Made by a program: the position numbers and the translations under genes
NCBI GenBank assembly: GCA_009908725.1
Contig: JAAAOT010000313.1
Location: 1 to 40,967 of the forward strand
Direction of reading: 5' to 3'
Source of the DNA: Bacteroidota bacterium
Lineage (GTDB): Bacteria; Bacteroidota; Rhodothermia; Rhodothermales; Salinibacteraceae
DNA length: 40,967 bases
Notes under the pieces: model-generated
The model's input: only the letters and a program-made list of their open reading frames with translations
Told to the model about the DNA's origin: nothing
Databases searched by the model: none
Shown here: positions 17,507 through 28,370 of the stretch, in pieces
How positions within the stretch are numbered: position 1 is the first letter of the stretch
How the letters are laid out: each line of letters starts with the position of its first letter

Positions 17507-19045
17507 ATGGCCGACCGCACGCCGCGCCTCTACAATACACTCACCCGCACGACAGAGGCGGTAGAGCCCCGAGAAGAGGGCCATCTCCGGTTTTACAGCT
17601 GCGGTCCGACGGTTTATAACTACGCGCACATCGGCAACTTTCGGTCGTTCCTCACCGCTGATCTGATTCTGCGAACGGCCCGAGCGATCGGCTGGGAGAC
17701 AACCTATGTGAGCAATATCACCGACGTCGGTCACCTGACGCAGGACGACCTGGTGGATCCGTCCGGGGAAGACCGGATGGCGCAGGCGCTGGAACGGGAA
17801 GGGGAGCGCTTTGCCAACATCTACGACCTGGCGCGCTATTACAGCGACGCCTTGCTCCGCGACTGGCACGCGCTCAATCTACGAGATCCGGACGTCCGCC
17901 CCCGGGCCACCGAGCACGTTACGGACCAGCTCGAGGCCGTCATCAAGCTGGTCGACAGCGGCCACGCCTACGTCACGGATAAGGGCGTCTACTTCTCCGT
18001 CGAAACGGCGCCGGACTACGGGAAGCTAAGCGGCAACCGGGAGGCAGAGCAGCTGCAGGCCACCGAGCGCGACATCGTCGAGGACGAGGGCAAACGCGAC
18101 CCTCGGGACTTTGCACTCTGGAAGCTCGACGAGAACCACCTCATGAAGTGGCACAGTCCGTGGGGATGGGGATACCCGGGCTGGCATATCGAGTGCAGCG
18201 TGATGGGCATGCGCTACCTCGGCGATCAGTTCGACCTGCACGCCGGAGGGGAAGACCTCATTTTCCCCCATCACGAGTGCGAGGTCGCGCAGAATGAAGC
18301 GCTCGCCGGTCATGAAGTCATCCCCTACTGGGTTCACACGCGTTTCCTGCAGGTTGAGGGCGAGAAGATGTCGAAGTCGAAAGGCAACTTCTACACCGTC
18401 CGCGACCTGATTGCCCCGGACCCGGACGACGAGCACGTACCGGATGCCATCCGGCAACAGGGTGGGGTCGACCCGCTCGCTCTCCGCTACGCGTTGCTGA
18501 GCGGACAGTATCGGAAGCCGTTTAACTTCACGCTCAAAACGCTGCGAGACAGCGCTCGGGCCGTAAAACGGTACCGGGACGTGCAGGCGCGGCTGGACGA
18601 GGCGCTGCAGTCGACCTCCGAGACCGCCGCAGCCACCGGTCTCGCGGAGTCCCTGCGCGAGAGCTACGAGGAGGCGCTCGACGCGATGTGCGACGACCTG
18701 AATACGCCGGGATCGCTGGCGGCCGCACTGAAGGGAGTGAAAGCCATCGAGCAGGCCGACTCGCTCTCGGCTGCTGACGCCCGGACTGCAACCGAATGGC
18801 TCCACGATATCAATAACCTGCTCGGCATCGTTGAGCCGCAGCATGCTGCGACCGAGCGGACCGGCGGATCTGACGGGGACGATGACTTTGCCGAACAGGT
18901 TGAATCCCTGATCCGGGAACGCGCCGACGCAAGGTCAGCCGGCGACTACGACCGAGCGGACGCCATCCGTGACGAGCTGGACGAGATGGGTGTTGAGGTG
19001 AAAGACAACCCCGACGGCACCACATGGGAACGAAAGGGCCTCTAG
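17507..19045 (+). CDS. cysS: Cysteinyl-tRNA synthetase
   Basis: A 512-residue class I synthetase charging tRNA-Cys. The N-terminal catalytic domain has SCGPTVYNYAHIGN (C32 and the HIGH-like motif at 41-44). Zinc ligands are C32, C230 (HIECS) and H255/C258 (FPHHECEV). The KMSKS loop is at 287-291. The DALR-type helical region follows (about 350-440). The last about 55 residues carry the conserved tail RADARSAGDYDRADAIRDEL then DNPDGTTW. The ATG at 17507 is preferred, with conserved sequence starting shortly after. A short paralogue of this tail lies immediately downstream (19235-19417). Confidence 0.97.
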   Translation: MADRTPRLYNTLTRTTEAVEPREEGHLRFYSCGPTVYNYAHIGNFRSFLTADLILRTARAIGWETTYVSNITDVGHLTQDDLVDPSGEDRMAQALEREGERFANIYDLARYYSDALLRDWHALNLRDPDVRPRATEHVTDQLEAVIKLVDSGHAYVTDKGVYFSVETAPDYGKLSGNREAEQLQATERDIVEDEGKRDPRDFALWKLDENHLMKWHSPWGWGYPGWHIECSVMGMRYLGDQFDLHAGGEDLIFPHHECEVAQNEALAGHEVIPYWVHTRFLQVEGEKMSKSKGNFYTVRDLIAPDPDDEHVPDAIRQQGGVDPLALRYALLSGQYRKPFNFTLKTLRDSARAVKRYRDVQARLDEALQSTSETAAATGLAESLRESYEEALDAMCDDLNTPGSLAAALKGVKAIEQADSLSAADARTATEWLHDINNLLGIVEPQHAATERTGGSDGDDDFAEQVESLIRERADARSAGDYDRADAIRDELDEMGVEVKDNPDGTTWERKGL

Positions 19046-19234
19046 TCCCCTGTTCAGCCCCGGTCTCACGGAAACAACGGGCGAGAATTGAGTACCCCAA
19101 AATAGTCCCTGTCGGCCCTCTCGGCTACGGCCAAAAGGCCGTGACCCGTGGTGACCCGCCTGAGTGAACAACTAGCTCCGGGACTCCAAAACGCATTCCC
19201 GGAATCCATTTTTCTCATCAAACCACACAGTTCT

Positions 19235-19417
19235 GTGTCTGACGACGCCACCAACGACTTCGACGCCATTGTTCAATCTCTCGTTGACGAACGCGAGGAA
19301 GCCCGGGCAGAGGGCGACTACGATCGTGCCGACGCTATCCGGGAGAAACTGGACGACCTCGGCATCGTCGTGATGGACGATGACGGCGACACAACCTGGC
19401 GCCGGGAGGAAGCGTGA
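19235..19417 (+). CDS. Stand-alone paralogue of the CysS C-terminal tail
   Basis: A 60-residue product from GTG 19235 (MSDDATNDFDAIVQSLVDER...). It closely parallels the last 55 residues of the upstream cysS product: DFAEQVESLIRERADARSAGDYDRADAIRDEL there, against DFDAIVQSLVDEREEARAEGDYDRADAIREKL here. Both end with a short strand, an acidic turn and a TTW. An earlier GTG at 19148 would give 89 residues. In synthetases this helical hairpin belongs to the anticodon-side tail. As a free peptide its role is unknown: it could bind tRNA, or be a relic of tandem duplication. The last codon is directly followed by a heptad repeat array. Confidence 0.65.
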   Translation: MSDDATNDFDAIVQSLVDEREEARAEGDYDRADAIREKLDDLGIVVMDDDGDTTWRREEA

Positions 19418-19473
19418 GGAAAATGGGGAATGCAGAATGAAGAAGTCGGAATGTAGAATGCGGAATGAGGAAT
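19418..19473 (+). repeat. Heptad array abutting a stop codon
   Basis: Eight 7-bp units in perfect register, sharing GAAT ends: GGAAAAT, GGGGAAT, GCAGAAT, GAAGAAG, TCGGAAT, GTAGAAT, GCGGAAT, GAGGAAT. The first unit begins at the base after the TGA of the CysS-tail gene. Purine-rich strand orientation relative to that gene is the same as in the other two arrays. The remaining 219 bp to hemB shows nothing recognisable. Confidence 0.8.
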
Positions 19474-19692
19474 TCGAGCCGAACGACGTGGAGGCCGACG
19501 TCAACGCCAGTTGGTAGGCCACAAAGCACAGTGAAGGACACGGTCAATGCCCGTTTGGTCGTCTGTTCGGTGTTTGCATACGTGAGCACAGCGCCAACTT
19601 CTCCCGCTTACGCGTTCCCCGTCCCCTCAACCTTCTCGAACGCATAACGCATCCGTCCTAATTCGAGACGCCCCGCCCACCGACACGACCCC

Positions 19693-20697
19693 ATGCCGCT
19701 TTACGACCTTCCGCAGCGTCCGCGTCGCCTTCGCCAGACCGGAAACATGCGCCGCCTTGCCCGTGAGACCCGGCTGTCGACGGATCACCTGATCCAGCCG
19801 CTGTTCGTGATGGCCGGAGAGAAAGAGCGGCAGCCGATCGGCTCCATGCCGGGACAGGACCGGCTGACGGTCGACCAGCTGGTTGAGGAGGCACGCACGC
19901 TGGATGACCTTGGCATCCCCGGGATCGCGCTCTTTCCGAAAATCCCGGACGATCGCAAAACGACCGACGCCCGGCACGCGGTCGATCCAGACGGGCTGTA
20001 CCCGCGCGCCATCCGCGCAGTTAAAGCGGAGGTCCCGGACATGCTCGTGATCACCGATACGGCGCTCGACCCGTACAACAGCGACGGCCACGACGGAATC
20101 GTCCGCGACGGAGATATCGACAATGACGCCACGCTCGACGTGATGTGCCAGATCGCCGCCGTACAGGCCGACGCCGGCGCCGACATCGTCGCACCCTCCG
20201 ACATGATGGACGGGCGAATCGGTGCCATCCGCACCGCCCTGGACGAAGCCGGGCACACCGAGACGGCTTTGATGTCCTACACAGCGAAGTACGCGTCGGC
20301 GTACTACGGTCCGTTCCGTGACGCCCTCGACTCCGCCCCGCGCCGCCGCGAGGGGGTGCCCGTCGACAAGGCAACGTACCAGATGGATCCGTCCAACAGC
20401 GACGAGGCACTCCGTGAACTTCGGCTCGACCTGGAGGAAGGCGCAGACTTCGTGATGGTCAAACCGGCGCTGCCCTACCTCGACGTGATTCGACGCATGA
20501 GGGAGCACAGCGACGTCCCCGTCGTCGCCTACAATGTGAGCGGCGAATACGCGATGATCCAGGCAGCCGCGGCGAACGGCTGGCTCGACGAACGCGCGGG
20601 GGCGATGGAAGCCCTAACGTCGATCCGGCGGGCCGGCGCCGACGTGATCCTGACGTACTTCGCCAAGAAGGTCGCCCGGTGGCTCGCCGAGGCATAG
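19693..20697 (+). CDS. hemB: Delta-aminolevulinic acid dehydratase (porphobilinogen synthase)
   Basis: A 334-residue TIM-barrel enzyme that condenses two 5-aminolevulinate molecules into porphobilinogen for heme, cobalamin and other tetrapyrroles. The two Schiff-base lysines are K199 (MSYTAKYASAYYGPFRDA) and K257 (FVMVKPALPYLDVI). The metal loop reads DTALDPYNSDGHDG (122-135). Ala124, Asp126 and Asp134 stand where zinc enzymes have three cysteines, so this is the Mg/Asp type of the family. The N-terminal arm (PQRPRRLRQTGNMRRLARET) matches octamer-forming homologues. The ATG at 19693 is chosen. No other hem genes are nearby. Confidence 0.97.
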   Translation: MPLYDLPQRPRRLRQTGNMRRLARETRLSTDHLIQPLFVMAGEKERQPIGSMPGQDRLTVDQLVEEARTLDDLGIPGIALFPKIPDDRKTTDARHAVDPDGLYPRAIRAVKAEVPDMLVITDTALDPYNSDGHDGIVRDGDIDNDATLDVMCQIAAVQADAGADIVAPSDMMDGRIGAIRTALDEAGHTETALMSYTAKYASAYYGPFRDALDSAPRRREGVPVDKATYQMDPSNSDEALRELRLDLEEGADFVMVKPALPYLDVIRRMREHSDVPVVAYNVSGEYAMIQAAAANGWLDERAGAMEALTSIRRAGADVILTYFAKKVARWLAEA

Positions 20698-20865
20698 CAC
20701 GACGCAGCTCAGGAAGCGAGTTCGTTTCCGTCGCGAAACGTCGATACGGTCGCTGAATGCATCATTTGTTTCGTTTCCGCAAACACACGTGAGCGTAACA
20801 ACCGGGCGATGCAGAAGTCGTTTGGCCGGGGCAAATTGTCTTTTCCTACTGACAGCCCCCTTCTG

Positions 20866-21411
20866 ATGAAACGACTCGGTATTCTTGCCGTCGTCCTTCT
20901 CTTCCTCTCGGCCTCGGCGCCGAATGTAACGCAGGCGCAGTCGCCGGCCTGGCAACACCAGATCTACTTTAACAGCGGTCCGCAGTTTGTGACCGGTGAA
21001 TTCTCGGATGCGTACAAGACCGGCCTCGCCATTGACGGTGGCTACTATTATCGGGCCTCCGACGCGTTCTTCATCGGTATCGCCGGCGGGTATCACCAGT
21101 TCGTCGGAAAGAATGGTGCATCCGACGTCGACATCATCCCGGTGCACCTGGCAGCGAAGTACAACTTCTCCCTGACCGGGATTCAGCCGTACATCGGCCT
21201 GGAAGGTGGTCCGAGTTTCGTGGATAACGGAGAGAGCGAAACGCGGTACGGTGTCTCGCCCCGCCTCGGCGTCCGCATCCCGCTTTCGCGCGGGTTCGAC
21301 CTCGACCTGAACGTGAAGTACAACGTGGTTGTGGACGATGGCGACAACTTCACGTACGTGGGACTGAACGGTGGACCGGCGTACGTTCCGGATCGCCAGC
21401 GCCTACGCTAG
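20866..21411 (+). CDS. Small outer-membrane beta-barrel protein
   Basis: A 181-residue secreted protein. The signal peptide is MKRLGILAVVLLFLSASAPNVTQAQ, with cleavage likely after AQA/Q. The mature part of about 156 residues has alternating beta strands that fit an eight-stranded barrel: HQIYFNSGPQFVTGEFSDAY, LAIDGGYYYRASDAFFIGIAGG, HLAAKYNFSLTGIQPYIGLEGG, GVSPRLGVRIPLSRGFDLDLNVKY and FTYVGLNGGPAY. It belongs to the OmpA/OmpW-like barrel superfamily by pattern. The final strand lacks the usual terminal aromatic residue because the end reads PDRQRLR. The function is unknown. A strong terminator follows 32 nt after the stop. Confidence 0.82.
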   Translation: MKRLGILAVVLLFLSASAPNVTQAQSPAWQHQIYFNSGPQFVTGEFSDAYKTGLAIDGGYYYRASDAFFIGIAGGYHQFVGKNGASDVDIIPVHLAAKYNFSLTGIQPYIGLEGGPSFVDNGESETRYGVSPRLGVRIPLSRGFDLDLNVKYNVVVDDGDNFTYVGLNGGPAYVPDRQRLR

Positions 21412-21443
21412 CGGAACCGCATCACCCACGTCGCAGCATCCAA

Positions 21444-21477
21444 GGGCCCCGGTCGTCTTCGGTCGGGGCCCGTTTTG
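21444..21477 (+). terminator. Strong intrinsic terminator
   Basis: GGGCCCCG (21444-21451) pairs with CGGGGCCC (21464-21471) around a 12-nt loop, followed by GTTTTG. This is a classic Rho-independent terminator for the barrel gene. Confidence 0.88.
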
Positions 21478-21643
21478 TATGTCTCCTGCACACCATGCAT
21501 TCGGTCGCGATCGGACAGGTAGACGAGAAGAGTCGCCAGATCTTGCAAACTCTGCCCGACTGCCTGTCAATTGCCGCCCCTTCCCCCTACCTTTCAACGA
21601 TTGAAACTCTCGGCCCACGGAATCCACAATCGACGGTAAACAC

Positions 21644-22159
21644 ATGGCGATCGAAGTTACGCATATCGACTACGGCGACCTGAAGGGCGGGCTTGTCCGC
21701 ATGATGGAACGCTTCAAGGAAGAGGGAACGCTGACGGGTGAACCCGAGGAAGACGATCGCCTGCGTGAAGACCCAAACGCAGCGCTTTTGGGCCTGCTGT
21801 ACGACCAGCGGGTCCGCGCCGAATTCGCCTTCACCGGCCCGCTCCGCCTCAAGGACCGGCTGGGACACCTCGACATGGCGAAGATCGCGGCGATGGACTT
21901 TGACAAGTTTCAGGACCTCTTCGCGCAGAAGCCGGCCGTCCACCGGTTCACGAACAAGATGGCGGAGAACACGCAGAAGGTAGCCGCCATGCTCGTGGAC
22001 GACTACGACGGGGACGCGTCGAATATCTGGAACGACGGCGCGGATCTGGACACGATCGAGAAGCGGATTCGAAAATTCCCTGGCTTCGGGAAGGGCAAGG
22101 CATCCAAGATCAAGTACGTGCTTCATTACTTCGGCCATCGGGACTTTTCCGACGACTGA
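21644..22159 (+). CDS. HhH-GPD-type base-excision-repair family protein (TIGR03252-like)
   Basis: A 171-residue protein resembling the uncharacterized HhH-GPD family described as TIGR03252. Recognisable parts are LLGLLYDQRVRAEFAFTGPLRL (about 48-69), LDMAKIAAMDFDKFQDLFAQKP, VHRFTNKMAENTQKVAAMLV and YDGDASNIW. The helix-hairpin-helix is FPGFGKGKASKI (145-156). It has no [4Fe-4S] cysteine cluster, and the chain ends soon after the hairpin, so the catalytic aspartate of true HhH-GPD glycosylases is not evident. DNA binding is plausible; glycosylase activity is uncertain. The N-terminal 45 residues are highly charged. It is transcribed alone and terminated by the hairpin at 22185. Confidence 0.8.
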   Translation: MAIEVTHIDYGDLKGGLVRMMERFKEEGTLTGEPEEDDRLREDPNAALLGLLYDQRVRAEFAFTGPLRLKDRLGHLDMAKIAAMDFDKFQDLFAQKPAVHRFTNKMAENTQKVAAMLVDDYDGDASNIWNDGADLDTIEKRIRKFPGFGKGKASKIKYVLHYFGHRDFSDD

Positions 22160-22184
22160 GCCAGCGTTCCATCTAGCTTATCAC

Positions 22185-22221
22185 ACGCCTCACGCCGATC
22201 CGGCGTGAGGCGTTTGTGTTT
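22185..22221 (+). terminator. Perfect 12-bp intrinsic terminator
   Basis: CGCCTCACGCCG (22186-22197) and CGGCGTGAGGCG (22201-22212) pair fully around a 3-nt loop, followed by TTTGTGTTT. It ends the HhH-GPD transcript. Confidence 0.92.
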
Positions 22222-22386
22222 GCCACTCGTCGGTACGGTTGCCCGTTTGCCATTCATCGGCCGGGACGAACCGTTCGTTTCATCGTGTGTGACGATCTCA
22301 TACCTGCAGGCACGGCTGCGTGCGCGGCATCTACCGGCTACATAATGTCTTAACAGACAGCTCTCCCGCCGCTCCCACCTCTCTCC

Positions 22387-23802
22387 ATGCCGCGTTCCGG
22401 ATGTCCTTCTATGTACCCTGCTGTCCGCGACCTGTGCGTGGTCGTGGCGGTCGTTATCGTCGCCGGGGCATGCACGCCGGAGCGTTCCGTGCCGGATCCG
22501 GTCGATGCCCCGACGTCCTTTTCCCGTAGCGGGGCTGAAGAGCGCGTTGATCGGTGGCGGGAAACGTTCGGGGACGCCTCGCTAAGCGCTGCCGTCGACA
22601 CCGCTCTTGCCCGCAACTTCACCCTGCAGGCAGCCTGGTCGCGCCTGGAGCAGGCGCGCGCCGTGCTCGACGCTGAGCAGGCCGGACTCCTGCCCCGCAT
22701 CGACGCCTCGGCGTCCGCAGAAACGGAGCGCCGCTCGGAGGATGCCGCGGGCCGCAACCCGAGTGCGCGCGACCTCGAACTCGGCGTCATGGCATCGGAC
22801 GAGATCGACCTCTGGGGGCGCATTCGAGCCCGGACGGACGCCGAACGCGCTCGGGCCGAGGCTACCCTGGCCGACTACCGGGCCGCGAGCCTGTAGTTGA
22901 GCGCAGAGATCACCCGCACGTGGGTCCGACTGGCGGAGGCGCGGCGCTAGGTCGACGTGTCTCGCGAACAGATCGAAACCAACCGCCAGGTCCTCCAGCT
23001 CCTCCGTGAGCGCGTCAGCACGGGACAGATCCGGAGCGTCGACATTCTTCGGCAACGACAGCTCGTCGCAGCGTCTGAGTAGGATCGGTCGGCGGCTCGG
23101 GCCCGGGCGGGCGTGCTTGAGCACCAGTTCGCTGCGTTGCTCGGCAGCCCGCCCCCGCGCCTGCCTGTTGCCGGACCAGACTCCCTGCCGGCGCCGGCGC
23201 CATCCCCTGAGAGCGGCGTGCCGGCGGACCTCATCCGCCGCCGCCCGGACGTCCGCGCCGCACGCCTTCGCGCCGAGGCCGCCGACCGTGACCTCGCGGC
23301 CGCCATGAGCGATCGATATCCCCGGCTGACGCTGTCCGCCTCTGCCGCAACATCCGCCCAGGCGGCCGAAGACCTTTTTGATAACTGGGTGTCGGGGATC
23401 GCGGGCAACCTGCTGGCACCACTCTTCTACGGCGGAGAGCTGCAGGCAGAGGTCGACCGAACCGAGGCACGGAAGCGCGAACTCGTCTACGACTACGGGC
23501 AAACCGTCCTTCAGGCGTTTCGGGACGTAGAAGATGCCCTGACGCTGGAGGCCCGGCAGCGCGAACAGGTGCTGCAACTCCAGCAGCAGGCCGACCTCGC
23601 ACAACAGGCCTACGACCAGCTGCGGGTTCAGTACCTGAACGGCTCCGGCTCATACCTCGACATGCTGACCGCCCTCCGAGACATCCAGCGACTGGAGCGG
23701 GAACTGCTGACGGCACGGCGCCTCCTGACCGAAGACCGGATCGCCCTCTACCGGGCACTGGCCGGTTCGTTTACCACCCAGCGCGAGCAGACCGACCCAT
23801 AG
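22387..23802 (+). pseudogene. Decayed outer-membrane efflux factor (NodT/TolC family)
   Basis: A TolC-like channel gene of about 471 codons kept in one frame but broken by three TAG codons at 22894, 22948 and 23080. The N-terminus has a lipoprotein signal (VVAVVIVAGAC). Then come the family's repeats: WRETFGDASLSAAVDTALARN, AAWSRLEQARAVLDAEQAGLLP and SDEIDLWGRIRARTDAER in the first half. [42 protein letters not shown] and [10 protein letters not shown] are in the second. Reading through each TAG restores expected sequence, with Gln the most natural residue at the first two sites. It is the first gene of a former efflux operon and 49 bp before the fusion-protein remnant. Confidence 0.85.
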
Positions 23803-23850
23803 CATCGCGGTCGCGTCCGCGCCTTTTCCCTGAATCTCGACGGTCCCATC

Positions 23851-24750
23851 ATGGCTACTTTGTTCTCCGACCGATCCGATGGCTGGATCCGAACGGCGCT
23901 CGTCTGCGCGGGCATCCTCGCCGGTGCCACTCTCCTGATGGCGCTCATTTTCGCAACCGAACCGCAGGCGCAGACGTCCGGCGCCACGAAGGAAAGCGCT
24001 ATGCTCGTTGACGTCACGACGCTGCAGCCGGACACCGTCCGCCCCGTGATTCGCGCAATGGGTACGGTTCGCCCCGTGGAGGAGGTGGTGCTCAGCCTGC
24101 GCGTTGAAGGTCAGATCGTGACCCGTTCGGAAGCCTTCGATCCGGGACAGGACGTGCCGGAGCGCGAACTCCTCGTCCGAATCGATCCCTCGGATTACCG
24201 CAACACGCTGCAGCAGCGCCGCAGTGAACTTCAGCAGGCCGAATCGGACCTCCAACTGGAGATGGGACGGCAGAACGTAGCCGAACAGGACTATCAGCTG
24301 CTCGACGACACTCTTTAGGCCGCAAACCGCGACCTTGTCCTCCGCCGACCGCAGTTCCGGGCCGCTCGCTCAGCCGTATAGTCGGCGCGGGCCGCCGTCG
24401 AACAGGCGCAACTCAACCTGGAGCGGACGGCCATCCGGGCCCCCTTCGACGCCCTCGTTCTGGAGCGCAATGTGAGCACAGGCTCGCAGGTCCAGCCCGG
24501 CGATCCAATCGCACGAGTCGTCGGACGGGACCGGTACTGGGTCGAGGCGACGGTACACTCTCGCAGATGCAGTGGCTGTCCACGGTCGCATCCATGGACG
24601 ACGCCGCCTCGCGCGATGCAATCGTTCGCATTCAAAATCGAACAGCGTGGCCCGAGGGAACGCACCGCGAGGGCTACCTGGCGCGTCGCATCGGGGCGCT
24701 GGAGGACCGCACCCGGATGGCGCGGCTGCTGATCGCCGTCACCGACCGGA
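23851..24750 (+). pseudogene. Decayed RND membrane fusion protein (HlyD/AcrA family), C-terminus lost
   Basis: The remnant begins with a membrane anchor (RTALVCAGILAGATLLMALIF) and a normal adaptor sequence, VVLSLRVEGQIVTRSEAFDPGQDV, then a coiled-coil hairpin start. In-frame TAG codons at 24316 and 24379 interrupt it. The frame resumes as [35 protein letters not shown] and RYWVEATV. One base is missing near 24556, after which the frame moves to the one running [32 protein letters not shown]. There it passes without a stop into pump sequence at about 24750, so roughly the last 100 or more codons of the adaptor are gone. It would be non-functional. Confidence 0.85.
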
Positions 24751-27305
<2,555 letters not shown>

Positions 27306-27317
27306 GGGGAGAGGTGA

Positions 27318-27415
27318 GGGCGAAATTCGAATGGCGAAGTTTGAAGGGCGCAGTGCGAAGGGCGCAGTGCGAAGGGCGAAAAGCACAGGTCGAAGTTCGA
27401 AGGTCGAAGTTCGAA
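27318..27415 (+). repeat. Heptad array after the RND pseudogene
   Basis: Fourteen 7-bp units in register: GGGCGAA, ATTCGAA, TGGCGAA, GTTTGAA, GGGCGCA, GTGCGAA, GGGCGCA, GTGCGAA, GGGCGAA, AAGCACA, GGTCGAA, GTTCGAA, GGTCGAA, GTTCGAA. GGGCGAA and GTGCGAA units are identical to those of the array at 103-228 read on its sense strand. It begins 12 nt after the pump's TAA. Confidence 0.88.
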
Positions 27416-27469
27416 GTGGACACCTCGGCGGCTGGCCGTTTTCCTTCGACGTGAGCGGTACCGGGATCG

Positions 27470-27583
27470 TTATGCGTCGCATTTGTCGGCGACGTTGTCC
27501 TGATAGATATCGCGGCACATCCGGATGCTGTCGTGGGCGCATTCCGTGCGGCAGAACTGCTCGACGTCAACGTCCCGGTGCAT
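27470..27583 (-). CDS. Possible Cys-rich mini-protein or gene remnant
   Basis: A 37-residue frame (MHRDVDVEQF CRTECAHDSI...) with cysteines at 11, 15, 23 and 35 and many acidic residues. Its ATG overlaps, as TGATG, the stop of another minus-strand frame that ends DLPRDEVREIECVFYQQ, just after a T6 run. The two frames could be one small gene broken by a single-base indel in the T run, or two coupled mini-ORFs. I do not recognise the family. The C-x3-C spacing recalls small copper- or zinc-binding helical proteins, which is inference only. Coding status is uncertain. Confidence 0.3.
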   Translation of the reverse strand: MHRDVDVEQFCRTECAHDSIRMCRDIYQDNVADKCDA

Positions 27584-27819
27584 CACTGCTGGTAAAAAAC
27601 GCATTCGATCTCACGCACCTCGTCGCGGGGCAGGTCGCCGATGTTCTGGTCGTCGCCCTGAACGAAACCGTTTGAGAGACGCAACAAGATGGCAGCACCA
27701 AGCCGGCGTGCGTGACCGTGTGGGATCGACCGCCTTGCCGGCCGTTCTGGATCTGCTTACTGTCAGCCGTGGCCCCCGGAACGTAGCAATATGGCCCGCG
27801 GCTCGCCTTTTCGCCCCTC

Positions 27820-27868
27820 GCACCAAAGAGGCCACTCCGAAGTACGGAGCGGCCCCGGCATCTTTGGT
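27820..27868. terminator. Long bidirectional terminator hairpin
   Basis: GGCCACTCCG (27830-27839) pairs with CGGAGCGGCC (27845-27854), with one G-U pair on the minus transcript. ACCAAAGA (27822-27829) pairs with TCTTTGGT (27861-27868) outside it. On the minus strand the inner stem is followed by TCTTTGG, 28 nt after the stop of the 41-residue gene, so it most likely terminates that gene. Confidence 0.65.
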
Positions 27869-27881
27869 CTATGCGTTTTGA

Positions 27882-28007
27882 TCAGGCCAGCTTTTTCATG
27901 AGGGCCCCGAAGAGAAGGAGCACCGTTCCCAGGATGGTTGCGAAGGGCGGAATCGGAATCAACACGAAGACGACGCTGGCTAACATAACCCACGAAGAAG
28001 CACTCAT
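27882..28007 (-). CDS. 41-residue single-span membrane protein
   Basis: An ATG-to-TGA frame encoding MSASSWVMLASVVFVLIPIP then PFATILGTVLLLFGALMKKLA. It is almost entirely hydrophobic from 7 to 36 with a Pro-x-Pro-Pro kink in the middle, and has a basic C-terminus (KKLA). It is either one long span or a helical hairpin. Support for its being real comes from the clean start and stop, a strongly membrane-like composition uncharacteristic of shadow frames here, and a terminator hairpin directly after it. It is too short for standard gene-length cut-offs. The function is unknown. Its upstream region contains the palindrome at 28056-28071. Confidence 0.65.
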   Translation of the reverse strand: MSASSWVMLASVVFVLIPIPPFATILGTVLLLFGALMKKLA

Positions 28008-28370
28008 AGGACGGTGTGCGATCTATGCGGAAGGTTATTACAGGTGGAAGCACATCCTCCTTCGAAGGAGGCGCGCGTGATCGTAGCCACAGCCGCTCGA
28101 CCCGGCCGGTTTCGACATAGATGAACGATTCCCGTAACTCGCAGGACGCTGCCATGTCGACGGGGGCATGAAGAAATCAGGCTGATCCTCCCATTCGAAG
28201 GCACTTCGACGCGTCCTCGGCCCCTCACGGCCTCGTGTGCACGAATCTCGCGTGTACGCATCCATGCACGCCGGCATATAGAAAACCGCGCGCCGGTTGG
28301 ACTTGAACGCGAGAGGAGACGCAGGCGGGTATGCCGAGCACGTTCGGGATGGTCGCCCACGCGGATACAC
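28008..28370. other. Intergenic region with a 16-bp palindrome
   Basis: A 363-bp gap between the 41-residue gene and the 3' end of the AI-2E transporter gene. It contains the perfect palindrome CCTCCTTCGAAGGAGG at 28056-28071, 49-64 bp upstream of the small gene's start. That is a position compatible with an operator or an early mRNA hairpin. Open frames on both strands here lack coding character. No RNA gene was recognised. Confidence 0.5.

Noticed and set aside
28038-28360. Minus-strand frames of about 110-118 codons between the small membrane gene and the AI-2E transporter
   Set aside because: No start context, domain or composition support; they overlap each other in different frames and cover a palindrome and likely promoter.
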